The notes below the pieces were generated by a model that saw only the letters and a program-made list of their open reading frames with translations, made no database searches and was not told the origin of the DNA. From NCBI GenBank assembly GCA_030374805.1, contig JARGSG010000125.1, forward strand, positions 82,251-146,250: DNA of 64,000 nt, given 5' to 3'. A program made the position numbers and the translations under genes. Positions within the stretch are counted from its first letter, which is position 1. Every line of letters begins with the position of its first letter. Shown here piece by piece: positions 19,877-29,739 of this stretch. The stretch comes from Gracilaria gracilis (lineage: Eukaryota > Rhodophyta > Florideophyceae > Gracilariales > Gracilariaceae).

Positions 19877-22174
19877 TGCTTCAAACAGCCTTGCTCAAAC
19901 GCTTGCGTACTGATCTGTCAGCAACTTTGGCGTCTCTACGCAGAATGAGACACGTCGAGTAATGGAGTGATGGTGTGGTGGATACACCGGTTCAAATCCA
20001 AGATACTGAAACAGCCAACCAATTACGCCTTGTCAAAAGTGGATACTCAGCGTCGCTGCAGGTACCACGAATTCGTTATACCGATGAGCTCACAATTTCT
20101 TTCGGTGGTTGCTTCCGGTGGTGGCTTCCGATGGTTGTTTCCGGAGGTAGCGCAGCCACGTCTCCAAGAAACGAGAGAAAGGGACCGAGTTGAGAATGGG
20201 CAGCGACTCTAGTTCAAAAGCGCTTCGGTTTTATGGCCGATGCACGCTGTGGTAGTTGGTTGCGATATCGGTGTGGTAGTGTACGACCTAACCCCAAGTA
20301 CAGAAGCGATAAGAAGAGAATGAGGAACGGATAGATCGTTTAAAAGAAACGAGCCAGCAGGAATGTGAAAAGGTGAATAGAGTTGCAGATTAGCTGTGAT
20401 TGAAGTTTGATGGGACCGGAGGAGCAAATTGCTGAGATGGAGGAAGAGCGCTGAAGGGGTGAGGGGGCGGGCATTTATGGAAGAGCGAAGAAATTTGCGC
20501 GAGAGGGCAACGGGTTTGGCAGCAAGCAGAATTTGTGTATACAGCAGGTGGCGTAATGTTCGGGTAAGTTGAGGTCAAACTCTGCTCTGTGTCACTGTGG
20601 CGTGGGCTGCTAGGTCTCGAGAGGTTGGTGCCGAGCGGTCATAGACGGAGGTGTATGTAGCAGCGAGCGGAGGTGGTTGAAGGGCGTGCGGTGATACGGG
20701 TGCACACAGAGGCTGCTCGATCACGTGAAGCAGCAGCAATAACAAGACGCGTAGTCACGACAGTTTGTGAAGTGGTGTTTGCCGGGAGACGTTCCACGGA
20801 GGGGAAGACGACTGAAGTGGTGAGGGAGGGCGCGGAACAACTCTGGGGAGGGAGTTGGAGTTGGTTGCGTGAGCAGCGACGGTGGACTCGGTGGACGTTG
20901 ATGGTTGGGGGAGGGGTGGCGGTTGAATTGGTACAGTAGTTCGCGCTGATGGCTAAAGAAAAGGGGGGGAGGGGGGGGGTGGGGGGGGCTGCTGACGGCA
21001 AGCGGGTGGGTTGCAGTTCAAACTGGGCAGGCCCCGCTCCCCCACAATGAAGCGGCGGCGTATGAGCTCCGCCTGTGCGAGCGCTGGGTGGATCTACGTT
21101 CGCGCTGCGCCGCGCACGCGTCCGTGGGACATTCCGCACCGGCCGTTCCACCGGCGGTGCTTCCGACCTGCGGCAGCCACAAGTGTAATTGGCCTCTTTC
21201 GTGGCTGTATGCGCGCGAGGCAGGTGTGCGCGGCTGACATGAAACGGCTCGCGCGTCACCGCCTTACGCGCGCTTCGTTGCCCAAACAGGCGCGCACGTT
21301 TGACGGCGGCGCGTCCGACGTACGCCGCGCGCAGACGTGTCACCGTCAGCGCTTGCAGCGGCGCGAGCGCGCGCCGTCAGTTCCACGTCAGCGTGCGAGC
21401 GCGCTTGTGGGCGGCGGCGCGGGGTGACACTTGTAGCCAAACACGTGCCGACGGCGAATTGTTCGTCTTCCAGCCGTGGCGGCGCTCATTCGCTCGCACC
21501 TACGGTAACTCTACAGTCGTATCGCAAGAGGCTTCACGATATTTCCGCGTGCACCGCCCCCTCTTATCTTCGCACCCTCGTCCCTTTTTGTACTTCTGCA
21601 CAGCCCCCGGAACGCTACAATGCTCGTGCAACAAGGCGTACGTTCCCCTCGGCCTGGAAAACGGTTGTCACTCACCGTCGTTCCGTACCTGCAATGGCGC
21701 TCGGTTTTAGACAGCAGCCTAAAAAGACCACCGGTAGCTTTAACCTCAGGCGCGCAGCGCACATTCTTTCAGATGCTGGAAACCAGCTCCCGCTGCACTC
21801 ATGATTCCATCGTTACGAGCATGCCTCAACTTCGGCCTTATTTTGCTGCGGTGTCTATCCATACCAGCTGGCGCCACACACCCACTTCAAAGAAGGGAGA
21901 TTTTAAAAAGAAAATAACTCTTTTACCTGCAGCCCTTCTCACGCTATACTTGTCGTCCCCGGGCAACCTGGCCAACTCCAAGTCGGCCAACTGCACGAAT
22001 GCATGAGCTTGTCCCAATCCTCTACGCACCGCTACAAAATCACACACTAACCAGAAGGGCGTCAACTCCCTTAACCTACTGGATGAGGTGTCTGATGAGC
22101 GAGTGGATGACGGCTACCATTAAAATCTACTGGTACTGTAGCCTGTAGTGCAGTTTTGCATACTTTCATTCCAA

Positions 22175-22283
22175 CCTTTGTGTATGGAAGTGCACCCTCT
22201 TGACTCACATGATCAGCGCATGGAATATGTATCTAGTTAGTGCGAGTCACCCAGAGGATGCACTTCCATCATGGACACAAAGG
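22175..22283. repeat. Foldback (imperfect hairpin) 1
   Basis: The arm 22175-22209 (CCTTTGTGT...GGAAGTGCACCCTCT...GACTCAC) is matched by the reverse complement of 22238-22283, with a few mismatches and small insertions. The loop is about 28 bases. The shape suggests a MITE end pair or a transcribed hairpin. Confidence 0.7.
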
Positions 22284-22285
22284 CA

Positions 22286-22398
22286 ATAATTCTCAATCGT
22301 ATCCACTTCTTCTTTGCCACTGGTTCGCATCAACTGCAAACTCTGGAACCATTGCCACCACACCAGTCTCAAAAAAAGGGGATACGATTAAGAATTAT
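22286..22398. repeat. Foldback (imperfect hairpin) 2
   Basis: ATAATTCTCAATCGTATCC (22286-22304) pairs with 22380-22398 at 18 of 19 positions, leaving a 75-base loop. It begins three bases after the end of foldback 1, so the two hairpins are adjacent. Confidence 0.75.
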
Positions 22399-23212
22399 TC
22401 TGATCGGTACAAAAAATAGTCAACTGCCACTAAATGGTTTCGATAAGTGCCTTTATCTCACTGTAATGCAGGCCAATCTTTTCCTACTATAGGACGGTCG
22501 CAGCAGCTACTTATCTCTGCCTGCTCTCGTCCTTCTGGGCCTTAACAATGCGCCTGTTCAAAAAACAAAAAAGAACACATCTTTGTGACTTTGCAGCATT
22601 GTGTCGCTGCGGCAGCCCCACAATGCTGCAAATTAAATAGAGCGTATGGTGGGTGTACCCACCAAATACTCGTTATTCAAAAAAAAAACATTTACTCCTA
22701 AGGACGTAAAGCAAAGGCCTCATGCACTATACAACAGGTAAAACAACTTTGACGGTTAGACGACATTCCAAAATATTTAACATTGGAACTCGGACGCATC
22801 ATTATGCAGAACACCTACGATATACCAGGTGGCCGAAGCTGCATACACGACCAGACTACAAACTTTTCGAACGTAAGCCACACGGAAATAAAATGATCAG
22901 CTTTGTATTCTCTCACAAAACCATTTACCGTGACAACAGGGATTACTGCAGTCGCTTCTATGAGTTAAACAGTATGAAAAAGCACGATAGCTTTTGCAGG
23001 AAGTTATGTACCAACTTGGTTCAAAGTTGGCTAGGGCACCAAGATAACTGTCTTCTTACTGATTAAGGAACCTCCAAGGCAAACGGGACCAACGAATCAT
23101 AGTAAGATAACTTCAAATAAAGCTGAAGAACAAACGCAAACTTTACAAAATTTGTATCTTAACGGGCCCCTCTAAATTCAATTTTCATACAGCACATAGT
23201 CAACCCCTTACG

Positions 23213-23669
23213 TGTAATAATTGATTTAATAGCAAACTTTGGACTTAATTTTATTGAAAGAATACTTTATTACTTTCAATAAATTGGACTTACTTTTGAG
23301 ACTTATGCAAACTTTTGCAAACTTGGTATACTTTCAGACTTTAGTAAACTTTTAGAAAACACAAATTTAGAACATTAATAAAGTATTGTTTATTATAATG
23401 TAGGAAGCCTTGCTGGCGGAGAAGGCACTAAGGGGCACTTCTGTCCGTTCGAGGCGTGGGGCCAGAGAGAAAGGAGACGGTTGCGCGGTCCGGCGCGGCG
23501 CTTTTATAGAGAGATGAGAGCGCCGCGCTACGGCGCAATCATCTCCTTTCCGCGCCGGATTGCGTGCAGGGCTGCCATAATGGCCGCCGCATTGCGCGCC
23601 ATGTTGGCAGCTGGGCCACAATGGCGCGCCGTGAGGCGGCCATTATGGCATTGCCTGTAATCCATAACA
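23213..23669 (-). repeat. 3' LTR of element A
   Basis: Starts TGTAATAATTG and ends CATAACA on the plus strand. It carries a TATAAAAG box on the minus strand at 23501-23508 and a GC-rich foldback region (CCGGCGCGGCG / CGCCGCGCTACGGCG) around the presumed transcription start. Confidence 0.95.
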
Positions 23670-23683
23670 ATTCCTCCCTTCTA
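23670..23683 (-). other. Polypurine tract of element A
   Basis: On the minus strand AGAAGGGAGGAAT directly precedes the 3' LTR, the expected position for the plus-strand DNA primer of reverse transcription. Confidence 0.8.
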
Positions 23684-23706
23684 AATCATTGATCGTCCTC
23701 GATTAA

Positions 23707-24180
23707 TTACAACTCTTCTACATAAACTTTAAACGGGAACGGTACAACCATTCTTAATCCATCAATCTCAAATGACAAGGTTCTTGTCATTCCAAACGAA
23801 TCCATTCCGGAGATAAATAAATCCACTTCTTTGGCATATGTGTTCTCACGACAAATATTCCCTTTAAAGCCAATCACGAAATGATAGTAATAAATAAGAA
23901 ACTCCTCTCCGACGAGAGTTGACATTCCAAGGTGGACATGATTACATAACCTGACTAAGATGTTAAAAACTTGTGGTCCAGAAATGAAGGGGCCATGCAA
24001 ATGATAGAATCCCAAACATGTGTGAAACAATGTCCATGCTAACGTTTCCACTTCAATCTCTACTGTAGTAATTGCAGACAACCAATCCTTTACCTTCTTT
24101 CCTGCCACGAGGTGCTCACGAAAAGCGATAGTTGCACTAAATTGATCATAGATTGGTATCAATTTTGCATTAGATGACAT
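23707..24180 (-). CDS. Element A ORF4, unknown protein overlapping the end of pol
   Basis: A predicted 157-residue protein from the ATG at 24180 (an in-frame ATG at 24198 would add six residues). The start codon lies inside the last codons of pol, so the frames overlap by 11 bases with the pol TAA inside the overlap. Such an arrangement suggests translation by termination and re-initiation. The sequence is globular in composition, rich in aromatic and hydrophobic residues (LFHTCLGFYHLHGPF, YYYHFVIGF). It has no signal peptide or clear membrane span that would make it an envelope protein, and I do not recognise a family. Confidence 0.7.
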   Translation of the reverse strand: MSSNAKLIPIYDQFSATIAFREHLVAGKKVKDWLSAITTVEIEVETLAWTLFHTCLGFYHLHGPFISGPQVFNILVRLCNHVHLGMSTLVGEEFLIYYYHFVIGFKGNICRENTYAKEVDLFISGMDSFGMTRTLSFEIDGLRMVVPFPFKVYVEEL

Positions 24181-27100
24181 GGTTTTCCGTGTACGCATCG
24201 ATCAACGAAGGAGTTGAGGCAGCGATGAGTGTTTGGGTGTCGACCCATCGGTTTTCCGTGTTATCAGTTCCTTTATAGTGAACTAGATATTGTAAACGCC
24301 TTTCCTTAATTCGATGAGACAAGATGTTGTCGATCTTATCCTCCTCCACTCTCACGATTTCCTCTGCTCGATCCGGTTTCTTCCTGCCAGCAATTGGGTA
24401 GTTCCTTTCATGGTACGGTTTCAATAGGGAAACATGGAATGTGTGGTGGACATTCCGCAGCTTCTCAGGAAGCTTCAGTTTATAGGCTTTACCCTGAGCC
24501 ACCACTTTTTCAACTGTGAAGGGGCCCAGGTACTTTGGAGATAGTTTCCTCGATCTCCCGTTCTTAAGATTCAGATTCTTCGTAGACAACATAACTTTAT
24601 CCCCTTTCTGAAACACTTGTTCCTTTTTTCCGCTAGACTGTTCAATCATACGACTATTTGCCGTGTTAATTGCTTCTTGGGCAATTTCGGTGGCGTAGGA
24701 AATATTTTCCAGAAATTTTTCCGTAGCATCATTACCTACGTTGACTTCATCTTGACGTAGGAAGTCGGATATGGTGACAGGGTGGATTCCATACTCCAAG
24801 AAGAAAGAAGTTTGTTTCGTAGCTTCATTAATATAATTATTGTAAGCAAACTCAAGACCGGGTAGATAGAAATCCCAATCTGTTTGACTATAACTAATAA
24901 AGCATCGTAACATTTCCTCTAGAGTACGAAAAGCTCTTTCGGACTGTCCATCTGTCTGTGGATGGAATGCAGTAGACAAGTTCATTTTTATCTTGAGAAT
25001 GCTCATAAGTTCACTCCAGAAATTTCCGGTAAATCGGGTATCTCGATCAGATATGATCTTTCGAGGTAACCCATGATTCTTGTAAATTTCTTTATAGAAA
25101 ACTTCTGCAGTGTCTTTGGCATTCACCTTAGGTTTCATTGGGATGAAATGTGTTCGTTTCGTTAGTTTGTCCACTACTACTAAAATAGAAGACATTCCAT
25201 TCTTGGTCTTTGGAAGTTCGAATATAAAGTCCATCGATATTACTTCCCACTTCTTACTTGGGGGTGGAAAAGGACGTAATTGTCCTTCCATAGAAATATT
25301 TAGACTTTTAGCCTTCTGACATTCGTGACAGTTTTCAATATATTCCTTTATATCCTTGTTCATACCTGGCCAGAAGAAATCTCTTCTCAGTAAGGAAATG
25401 GTTCGTTGTTTGCCTCTGTGGGCTCCCAACAATGATCGATGATAATCATGAAGTAGCTCCTCTCTTTGATCTCCCTTCGGAATACATAAGCGGTTTTCAA
25501 AGAACAACCTTCTATTTTTAAATTGAAACGGTTCTTTTGTTTCTTCTAATACTTCTTTAAAGAAGTCGTCTTTCTTGTAGTTTTCATTCAATTTCTCCAA
25601 GTAATCGTTCGTTATTTTCACGGTAGTTACGGAGAAAAGGGTTCTCACTATATCGGAAGACATCTGCTGAACTTCCTTGTGCTTTCTTGATAAGGCATCC
25701 GCTACTCTATTAGCCTTGCCTTTAATATACTTTATCTCGTAGTTAAACTGCTGCATAAACTCAACCCATTTTGATTGTTTTCTTGACAGCTTCCTCTGGG
25801 TTTCTAAATATTTTAACGGGTTATGATCCGTATATATTGTGAACTTCGGGCCATGGAGATAACATCTCCATTCCTCTAACGCATAGACAATAGCAAGTAA
25901 TTCTCTTTCATGAGTAGAATACCTTTGTTCGGTAGCTGATAACTTTCGTGAAGCATAAGCTACTGGTCTACTGTCTTTGCCGTCGATTTGCGTAAGTACT
26001 GCACCAATTCCAGTAGCAGAAGCGTCGGCTGTTACCTCAAATGGTAAGTCAGGATCAGCACATCTTAGGACCGGTGTATTACTAAGAGCTTGCTTTAGTT
26101 TGTCAAAAGCACTTTGCTCTGTTGCAGTCCATTTGAAGAGATTAGCCTTCTTGGTAAGATCTGTTAAAGGTGCGGCGATTCTGGAAAAATCTTTTACGAA
26201 TCTCCTGTAGTAATTGCACAAACCTAGAAAGCTTTGGATGTCAGTGACATTTTTGGGCGTTTCCCAATTTTGTATCGACTCCGTTTTCTTATGGTTCACT
26301 TTGATTCCGTCAGCAGTTATGACATGTCCTAAATAATCTATTTCGGACTTCATAAACTCACACTTAGACAATTTTCCGTACAGTTTGTTCTGTTTAAGAA
26401 TTGCGAATGCTTTTCTTAAATGCTCCAAATGTTCCTTAGGAGTCTTACTATATATTAGAATATCATCTAGGTAAACTAGTATGAATTCATCGAGGTGTTC
26501 TCTAAACAGCATATTCATGTAGGTTTGAAAACAACCAGGTGCTCCTGTCAATCCAAATGGAGTAACTAAGTATTCAAACTGTCCGTACCTTGTTCTGAAG
26601 GCAGTCTTTTCAATATCGCCTTCTCTTAATCTTATTTGATGATATCCTGATCTCAAATCAATCACCGAGAATACGGTAGATCCTCCGATTTGATCCCAGA
26701 CTTCATCAATCCTGGGAAGTGGTACTTGGTTTTTTATGCTTTGTTTATTGAGTGCGCGATAATCTACACACATTCTCAAACCACCATCTTTCTTTCCTAT
26801 AAATAATACAGGACTTCCCCAAGGACTTATACTTGGTCTTATAAAACCATGAGACATTAACTCATTCAGCTGTCTCTTCATTTCTTGGAGCTCGTCTCGG
26901 GACAATTTATACATTGGTCCCATCTTTGGCTTGGCTCCTTCTTCTAAATCAATCCTCATTTCAACTTCTCTATGAGGAGGTAACTTCTTGGGCAACTCGT
27001 TAGGAAATATATCTTTATATTCCTCTAACAACTTATTTAACTGTATATCGACTTGATTATCAGTTAATGACTTTGACTTGGACTCTTTGACTTCGTCCTG

Positions 27101-27679
27101 ACTTGATTTCATCACAATATGATATATCATCTTCTTACTTTTCCTTGCAAGCCTGTTGAATTGTTTACTAGTAAGAATGAATGTCGGACGGGATGAGGTC
27201 CCATAATTACTAAACTCTGCGTCCAGAGTGACTAATTTATCTCCTGAACGAATTAACATTCTATGATTCTTCCAATCAATGAGTGGATTTATTTTCACTA
27301 ACCATGACATGCCTAGGATTACGTCATAAGAGGTTAGGTCCACTACATATGGTTTGATAGAAAATTCTGTCTTGTCAATTGTTAAAGAGAGAGGTTTTGA
27401 ACTAATGTCCATAGGGACAAGAGTTCCATCCCACAATTCTGCTTGAACGTCTGACTTAAGAGTTTCTAAGCTAACTCTGTTAGCAAACTCTTTCGAAATT
27501 ATAATTTCTTCACAGCCACTGTCCACTAGGACATTACATGGGTGTGCTGACTTTGACTTAACTTTTCCATGGAATAGCAACATTGACTGTCGCCTTGACT
27601 TTCTTCTCCTTTGGTATGGTGAGAAGGTACATAGCTTGACTACATTTGACTTTTTGTTCTTTTTAACTTTTTTACTCAT
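24170..27679 (-). CDS. pol: Element A Pol polyprotein: protease, reverse transcriptase, RNase H, integrase, chromodomain
   Basis: 1169 codons from the first ATG. The frame is open further up to 27748 and is entered from gag by a -1 shift. Protease: DSG at 53-55 and ILGMSWL near 121. Reverse transcriptase: SPWGSPVLF at about 285 and the YLDD active site at 403-406. RNase H: TADAS (Asp551), the IYTDHNPL Asp near 617 and ADALS near 661. Integrase: HHCC finger (H-x7-H, then CHEC at 784-787) and the DDE triad Asp817, Asp878, Glu914. C terminus: a GPF-type module (KYLGPF), then a chromodomain at about 1113-1160 (IDNILSHR...YLVHYKGTDNTENRWV), which may guide integration into modified chromatin. All catalytic residues are present and no stop interrupts it, so it could be active. 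Confidence 0.95.
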   Translation of the reverse strand: MSKKVKKNKKSNVVKLCTFSPYQRRRKSRRQSMLLFHGKVKSKSAHPCNVLVDSGCEEIIISKEFANRVSLETLKSDVQAELWDGTLVPMDISSKPLSLTIDKTEFSIKPYVVDLTSYDVILGMSWLVKINPLIDWKNHRMLIRSGDKLVTLDAEFSNYGTSSRPTFILTSKQFNRLARKSKKMIYHIVMKSSQDEVKESKSKSLTDNQVDIQLNKLLEEYKDIFPNELPKKLPPHREVEMRIDLEEGAKPKMGPMYKLSRDELQEMKRQLNELMSHGFIRPSISPWGSPVLFIGKKDGGLRMCVDYRALNKQSIKNQVPLPRIDEVWDQIGGSTVFSVIDLRSGYHQIRLREGDIEKTAFRTRYGQFEYLVTPFGLTGAPGCFQTYMNMLFREHLDEFILVYLDDILIYSKTPKEHLEHLRKAFAILKQNKLYGKLSKCEFMKSEIDYLGHVITADGIKVNHKKTESIQNWETPKNVTDIQSFLGLCNYYRRFVKDFSRIAAPLTDLTKKANLFKWTATEQSAFDKLKQALSNTPVLRCADPDLPFEVTADASATGIGAVLTQIDGKDSRPVAYASRKLSATEQRYSTHERELLAIVYALEEWRCYLHGPKFTIYTDHNPLKYLETQRKLSRKQSKWVEFMQQFNYEIKYIKGKANRVADALSRKHKEVQQMSSDIVRTLFSVTTVKITNDYLEKLNENYKKDDFFKEVLEETKEPFQFKNRRLFFENRLCIPKGDQREELLHDYHRSLLGAHRGKQRTISLLRRDFFWPGMNKDIKEYIENCHECQKAKSLNISMEGQLRPFPPPSKKWEVISMDFIFELPKTKNGMSSILVVVDKLTKRTHFIPMKPKVNAKDTAEVFYKEIYKNHGLPRKIISDRDTRFTGNFWSELMSILKIKMNLSTAFHPQTDGQSERAFRTLEEMLRCFISYSQTDWDFYLPGLEFAYNNYINEATKQTSFFLEYGIHPVTISDFLRQDEVNVGNDATEKFLENISYATEIAQEAINTANSRMIEQSSGKKEQVFQKGDKVMLSTKNLNLKNGRSRKLSPKYLGPFTVEKVVAQGKAYKLKLPEKLRNVHHTFHVSLLKPYHERNYPIAGRKKPDRAEEIVRVEEDKIDNILSHRIKERRLQYLVHYKGTDNTENRWVDTQTLIAASTPSLIDAYTENHVI

Positions 27680-27692
27680 ATTTTTACACGGT

Positions 27693-27733
27693 AGCGCTAA
27701 TTGCTCGCTAATTAGCGCTGAGTCTAGTTTTTT
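27693..27733 (-). promoter_or_regulatory. -1 ribosomal frameshift signal between gag and pol of element A
   Basis: On the minus strand the last gag codons read CCA AAA AAC TAG, giving the slippery heptamer A AAA AAC (27733-27727). After a 7-base spacer containing the gag stop comes a stem of ten perfect base pairs, AGCGCTAATT (27719-27710) with AATTAGCGCT (27702-27693), closed by a 7-base loop. A -1 slip leads exactly into the open pol frame (CTA GAC TCA...). All three parts of a canonical signal are present at the right spacing. Frameshifting itself is inferred. Confidence 0.88.
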
Positions 27734-28593
27734 GGAGTTCGACCATTATTATTATAATGGTTTTTGGCTACGCAACCTTGCTTCTTACATATGAAGCAAA
27801 GACGGGCTTCTAAGCATCGTTTCTTTTCTTCCCCTGATACATGAGCTGTTCGTTGAGAATTAATATTCCCAATTTGCATAGGGGTGGGCCCATGGTTTGC
27901 GCTGCGGGAGCCGCCAACATTGCGGTTAGCTCCCCAATTATTCTTAGCAAATATATTGTCAAGCCTGTCAGCTATCTTCATAGCTTCTTGAATATTATGA
28001 GGTTCTGATTTTTCAACCTCAATTCTAGTTCTTGTTCTCAGGCCTTGACTATAGTGGAATATTTGTTCAGCATCCGACATGGTAGGGATTTGTAGCAACC
28101 ATTTGGTGAACTCTTGATTATATAAACGAACAGTACTTAGCCTCCCTTCTTGCTTTAGATCACTAAGCTTTTTCCTGGCGTTTATTTCCCTATTAACTGG
28201 TTCAAAATATTGCATCAGTTTTTCTTTAAATAATTCAAAGGTCTGGGGGTGATCACCACTAATAGTAATCAGTTCGTACCATTGTAAAGCGTCTCCCCCC
28301 AAATAACTGATGGCGTACGTGATTTTCAGCTCATCATTAGGGTCATCTTTCATACTGTCGAAGATGTTCTCCAAACTTGTTATCCAACTACGTACTCCTT
28401 TGCCAGTAAACTTATCTGGTTTTCCTATCTTGAGGATGGAGTCTGATCGCGTCTTGTTGGATAAATTTACAAAGGCTTGGTTAGCACTATTCAATTGTTG
28501 AGTCAATTGCGTGACCTGCACTTGCAACTCTTGGATTGCCTGCACGCTTTGCTCAAACGAGGGGGTTCCTGGATTAGACATTTTAGGGAACAA
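27724..28593 (-). CDS. gag: Element A Gag
   Basis: A 289-residue capsid/nucleocapsid protein that packages element RNA. The middle matches the Ty3/gypsy retrotransposon gag pattern (WITSLENIFDSM, YLGGDALQWYE, FKEKLMQYFEP, YNQEFTKWLLQIP), followed by a helix with IQEAMKIADRL. Near the C terminus is a zinc knuckle with an unusual order, C-x2-C-x4-C-x4-H, in CFICKKQGCVAKNH. The normal order is C-x2-C-x4-H-x4-C. An upstream ATG (MFPKMSNPG) and the second Met four codons later are both possible starts. Confidence 0.93.
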   Translation of the reverse strand: MFPKMSNPGTPSFEQSVQAIQELQVQVTQLTQQLNSANQAFVNLSNKTRSDSILKIGKPDKFTGKGVRSWITSLENIFDSMKDDPNDELKITYAISYLGGDALQWYELITISGDHPQTFELFKEKLMQYFEPVNREINARKKLSDLKQEGRLSTVRLYNQEFTKWLLQIPTMSDAEQIFHYSQGLRTRTRIEVEKSEPHNIQEAMKIADRLDNIFAKNNWGANRNVGGSRSANHGPTPMQIGNINSQRTAHVSGEEKKRCLEARLCFICKKQGCVAKNHYNNNGRTPKN

Positions 28594-28689
28594 TTATTAA
28601 CCCAATATAACAATCGAATTTATTACGCAATTATCAAGTGAAGCAATCACCAATAATCAATCAAGCAATGTCTCAATAATTCAATGAAC

Positions 28690-29613
28690 TTAATGATTAC
28701 CACGCCTGGTCCTCAGGTGATTCGTAACCTGGCTAATAGAGTCCACGGTTTCCTTCGGAGCCCTTGCAATAGTCGTGAAAGGACGTCCACCTGGCAAGGT
28801 TGCTGCGCTGGCAACTTCAAGGAATAATTTGACCCTCTCCACGTGGGCCTCGGTCATGTAATGATGACCCCACGAGAGCACGTCCTTACACCAGAGATTA
28901 CACACTGGACAGTGGACTTTTAACTTATCCCCGTAATCCAGCAAGACCTGGTGGCGTGCGGCTCCAAACCCGGAGTTGTTTACAGCTGCTCGCAGGTGCT
29001 GGGACGAAGCGTTGTGGTCGGTCCACGAGACCGTGGGTGACTTATGAATTTTATAGTCTCGACACAAATCACGTGCACGATGCTCTCGCTGTCCCGTACG
29101 GATCTCCTGCCTATCAAAGTGACGGCCTTTTATGCGGTTCCGATTGACTCGCGTTACAATCTCTTCAATCCTATCACCATCAGCATCACCCAAATGGCGC
29201 GTAGTGATTGGACGATAGGCGTCGTCCCCGGGAAGTTGATAGGGGGCTGGCCTTGAGTTAAGTTTATTGCGGCGAATAGGTCTCGGAAGACTAGTCCTAA
29301 ACGTAGGGCTTTTCGCAACTACGTCACCACGTTTGGCGAATAACGTAAGCCTACCACCCTTCGGAGCCCCGCCCTTTGATTTAGACGTCTTGTTAGAGGA
29401 CGAGTGCACTGACTCGACCTCAGTAGATTTGTCCGTTTGGACGGTTTTTACTTTTTTCTTGGGGGGCGGGGAAGGTGACGGCGGTCTCGGTGGAGTATTA
29501 GGACAACTTGGTTTAATTTCTATTTCCAATTTCTTAGGAGAAGCGGAGCGTTTACGGTCCTGCTTTGGTTTCACTTCCGTGGCCACGTGGCACACCTTTG
29601 GAGAGTTAACCAC
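28690..29613 (-). CDS. Element A ORF1, basic zinc-finger protein upstream of gag
   Basis: A 307-residue ORF between the 5' LTR and gag, in a position where chromoviruses usually have only leader sequence. The first 110 residues are polar and Pro/Ser/Lys-rich with a likely nuclear localisation signal (PPPKKKVKT, about 49-57). Residues 235-257 form a U1-like finger C-x2-C-x12-H-x5-H (HCPVCNLWC... with GHHYMTEAH), a type often found in RNA- or DNA-binding proteins. The frame is intact, with a stop 96 bases before the gag ATG. Function unknown; nucleic-acid binding is inferred from the finger. It could be a captured host gene fragment. Confidence 0.8.
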   Translation of the reverse strand: MVNSPKVCHVATEVKPKQDRKRSASPKKLEIEIKPSCPNTPPRPPSPSPPPKKKVKTVQTDKSTEVESVHSSSNKTSKSKGGAPKGGRLTLFAKRGDVVAKSPTFRTSLPRPIRRNKLNSRPAPYQLPGDDAYRPITTRHLGDADGDRIEEIVTRVNRNRIKGRHFDRQEIRTGQREHRARDLCRDYKIHKSPTVSWTDHNASSQHLRAAVNNSGFGAARHQVLLDYGDKLKVHCPVCNLWCKDVLSWGHHYMTEAHVERVKLFLEVASAATLPGGRPFTTIARAPKETVDSISQVTNHLRTRRGNH

Positions 29614-29730
29614 TTAAATAGAAAAATAGAAAAATAGATATTTAGATAAGTATATAAGTAGTTATGTAAAACATACAGATATAGATAAATAAATAGAATT
29701 TATAACGTTAGCAACGATTATAGTAGCGAT

Positions 29731-29737
29731 GCTACCA
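29731..29737 (-). other. Primer-binding site of element A
   Basis: Two bases after the 5' LTR the minus strand reads TGGTAGC, complementary to a tRNA 3' end GCTACCA, as in initiator tRNA-Met, the primer of many Ty3/gypsy elements. Confidence 0.65.
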
Positions 29738-29739
29738 AT

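Larger units (their letters stand above)
19877..23207. other. 3.3 kb region without a recognised gene
   Basis: GC-rich to about 21.5 kb, then AT-rich. G-runs lie at about 20965-20990. The longest open frames (up to 234 codons, minus, 20639-21343) are compositionally biased and show no motif. The foldback sequences at 22.2-22.4 kb are listed separately. The AT-rich last 700 bases lead to the target site of element A. Confidence 0.5.

Noticed and set aside
19960-20015. tRNA-like GGTTCAAATCC word near 20.0 kb
   Set aside because: The T stem cannot form more than two base pairs, and no acceptor or anticodon stem is present.
20639-21343. 234-codon minus-strand frame as a host gene
   Set aside because: Biased composition (Arg, Thr, Pro, Ala), no recognisable domain, and G/C runs in the middle.
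22722-23066. 114-codon frame left of element A
   Set aside because: No motif, no partner exon and AT-rich surroundings; kept only as unannotated sequence.
25110-25319. Small plus-strand frames inside element A pol
   Set aside because: Opposite-strand shadows of an intact 1169-codon pol.
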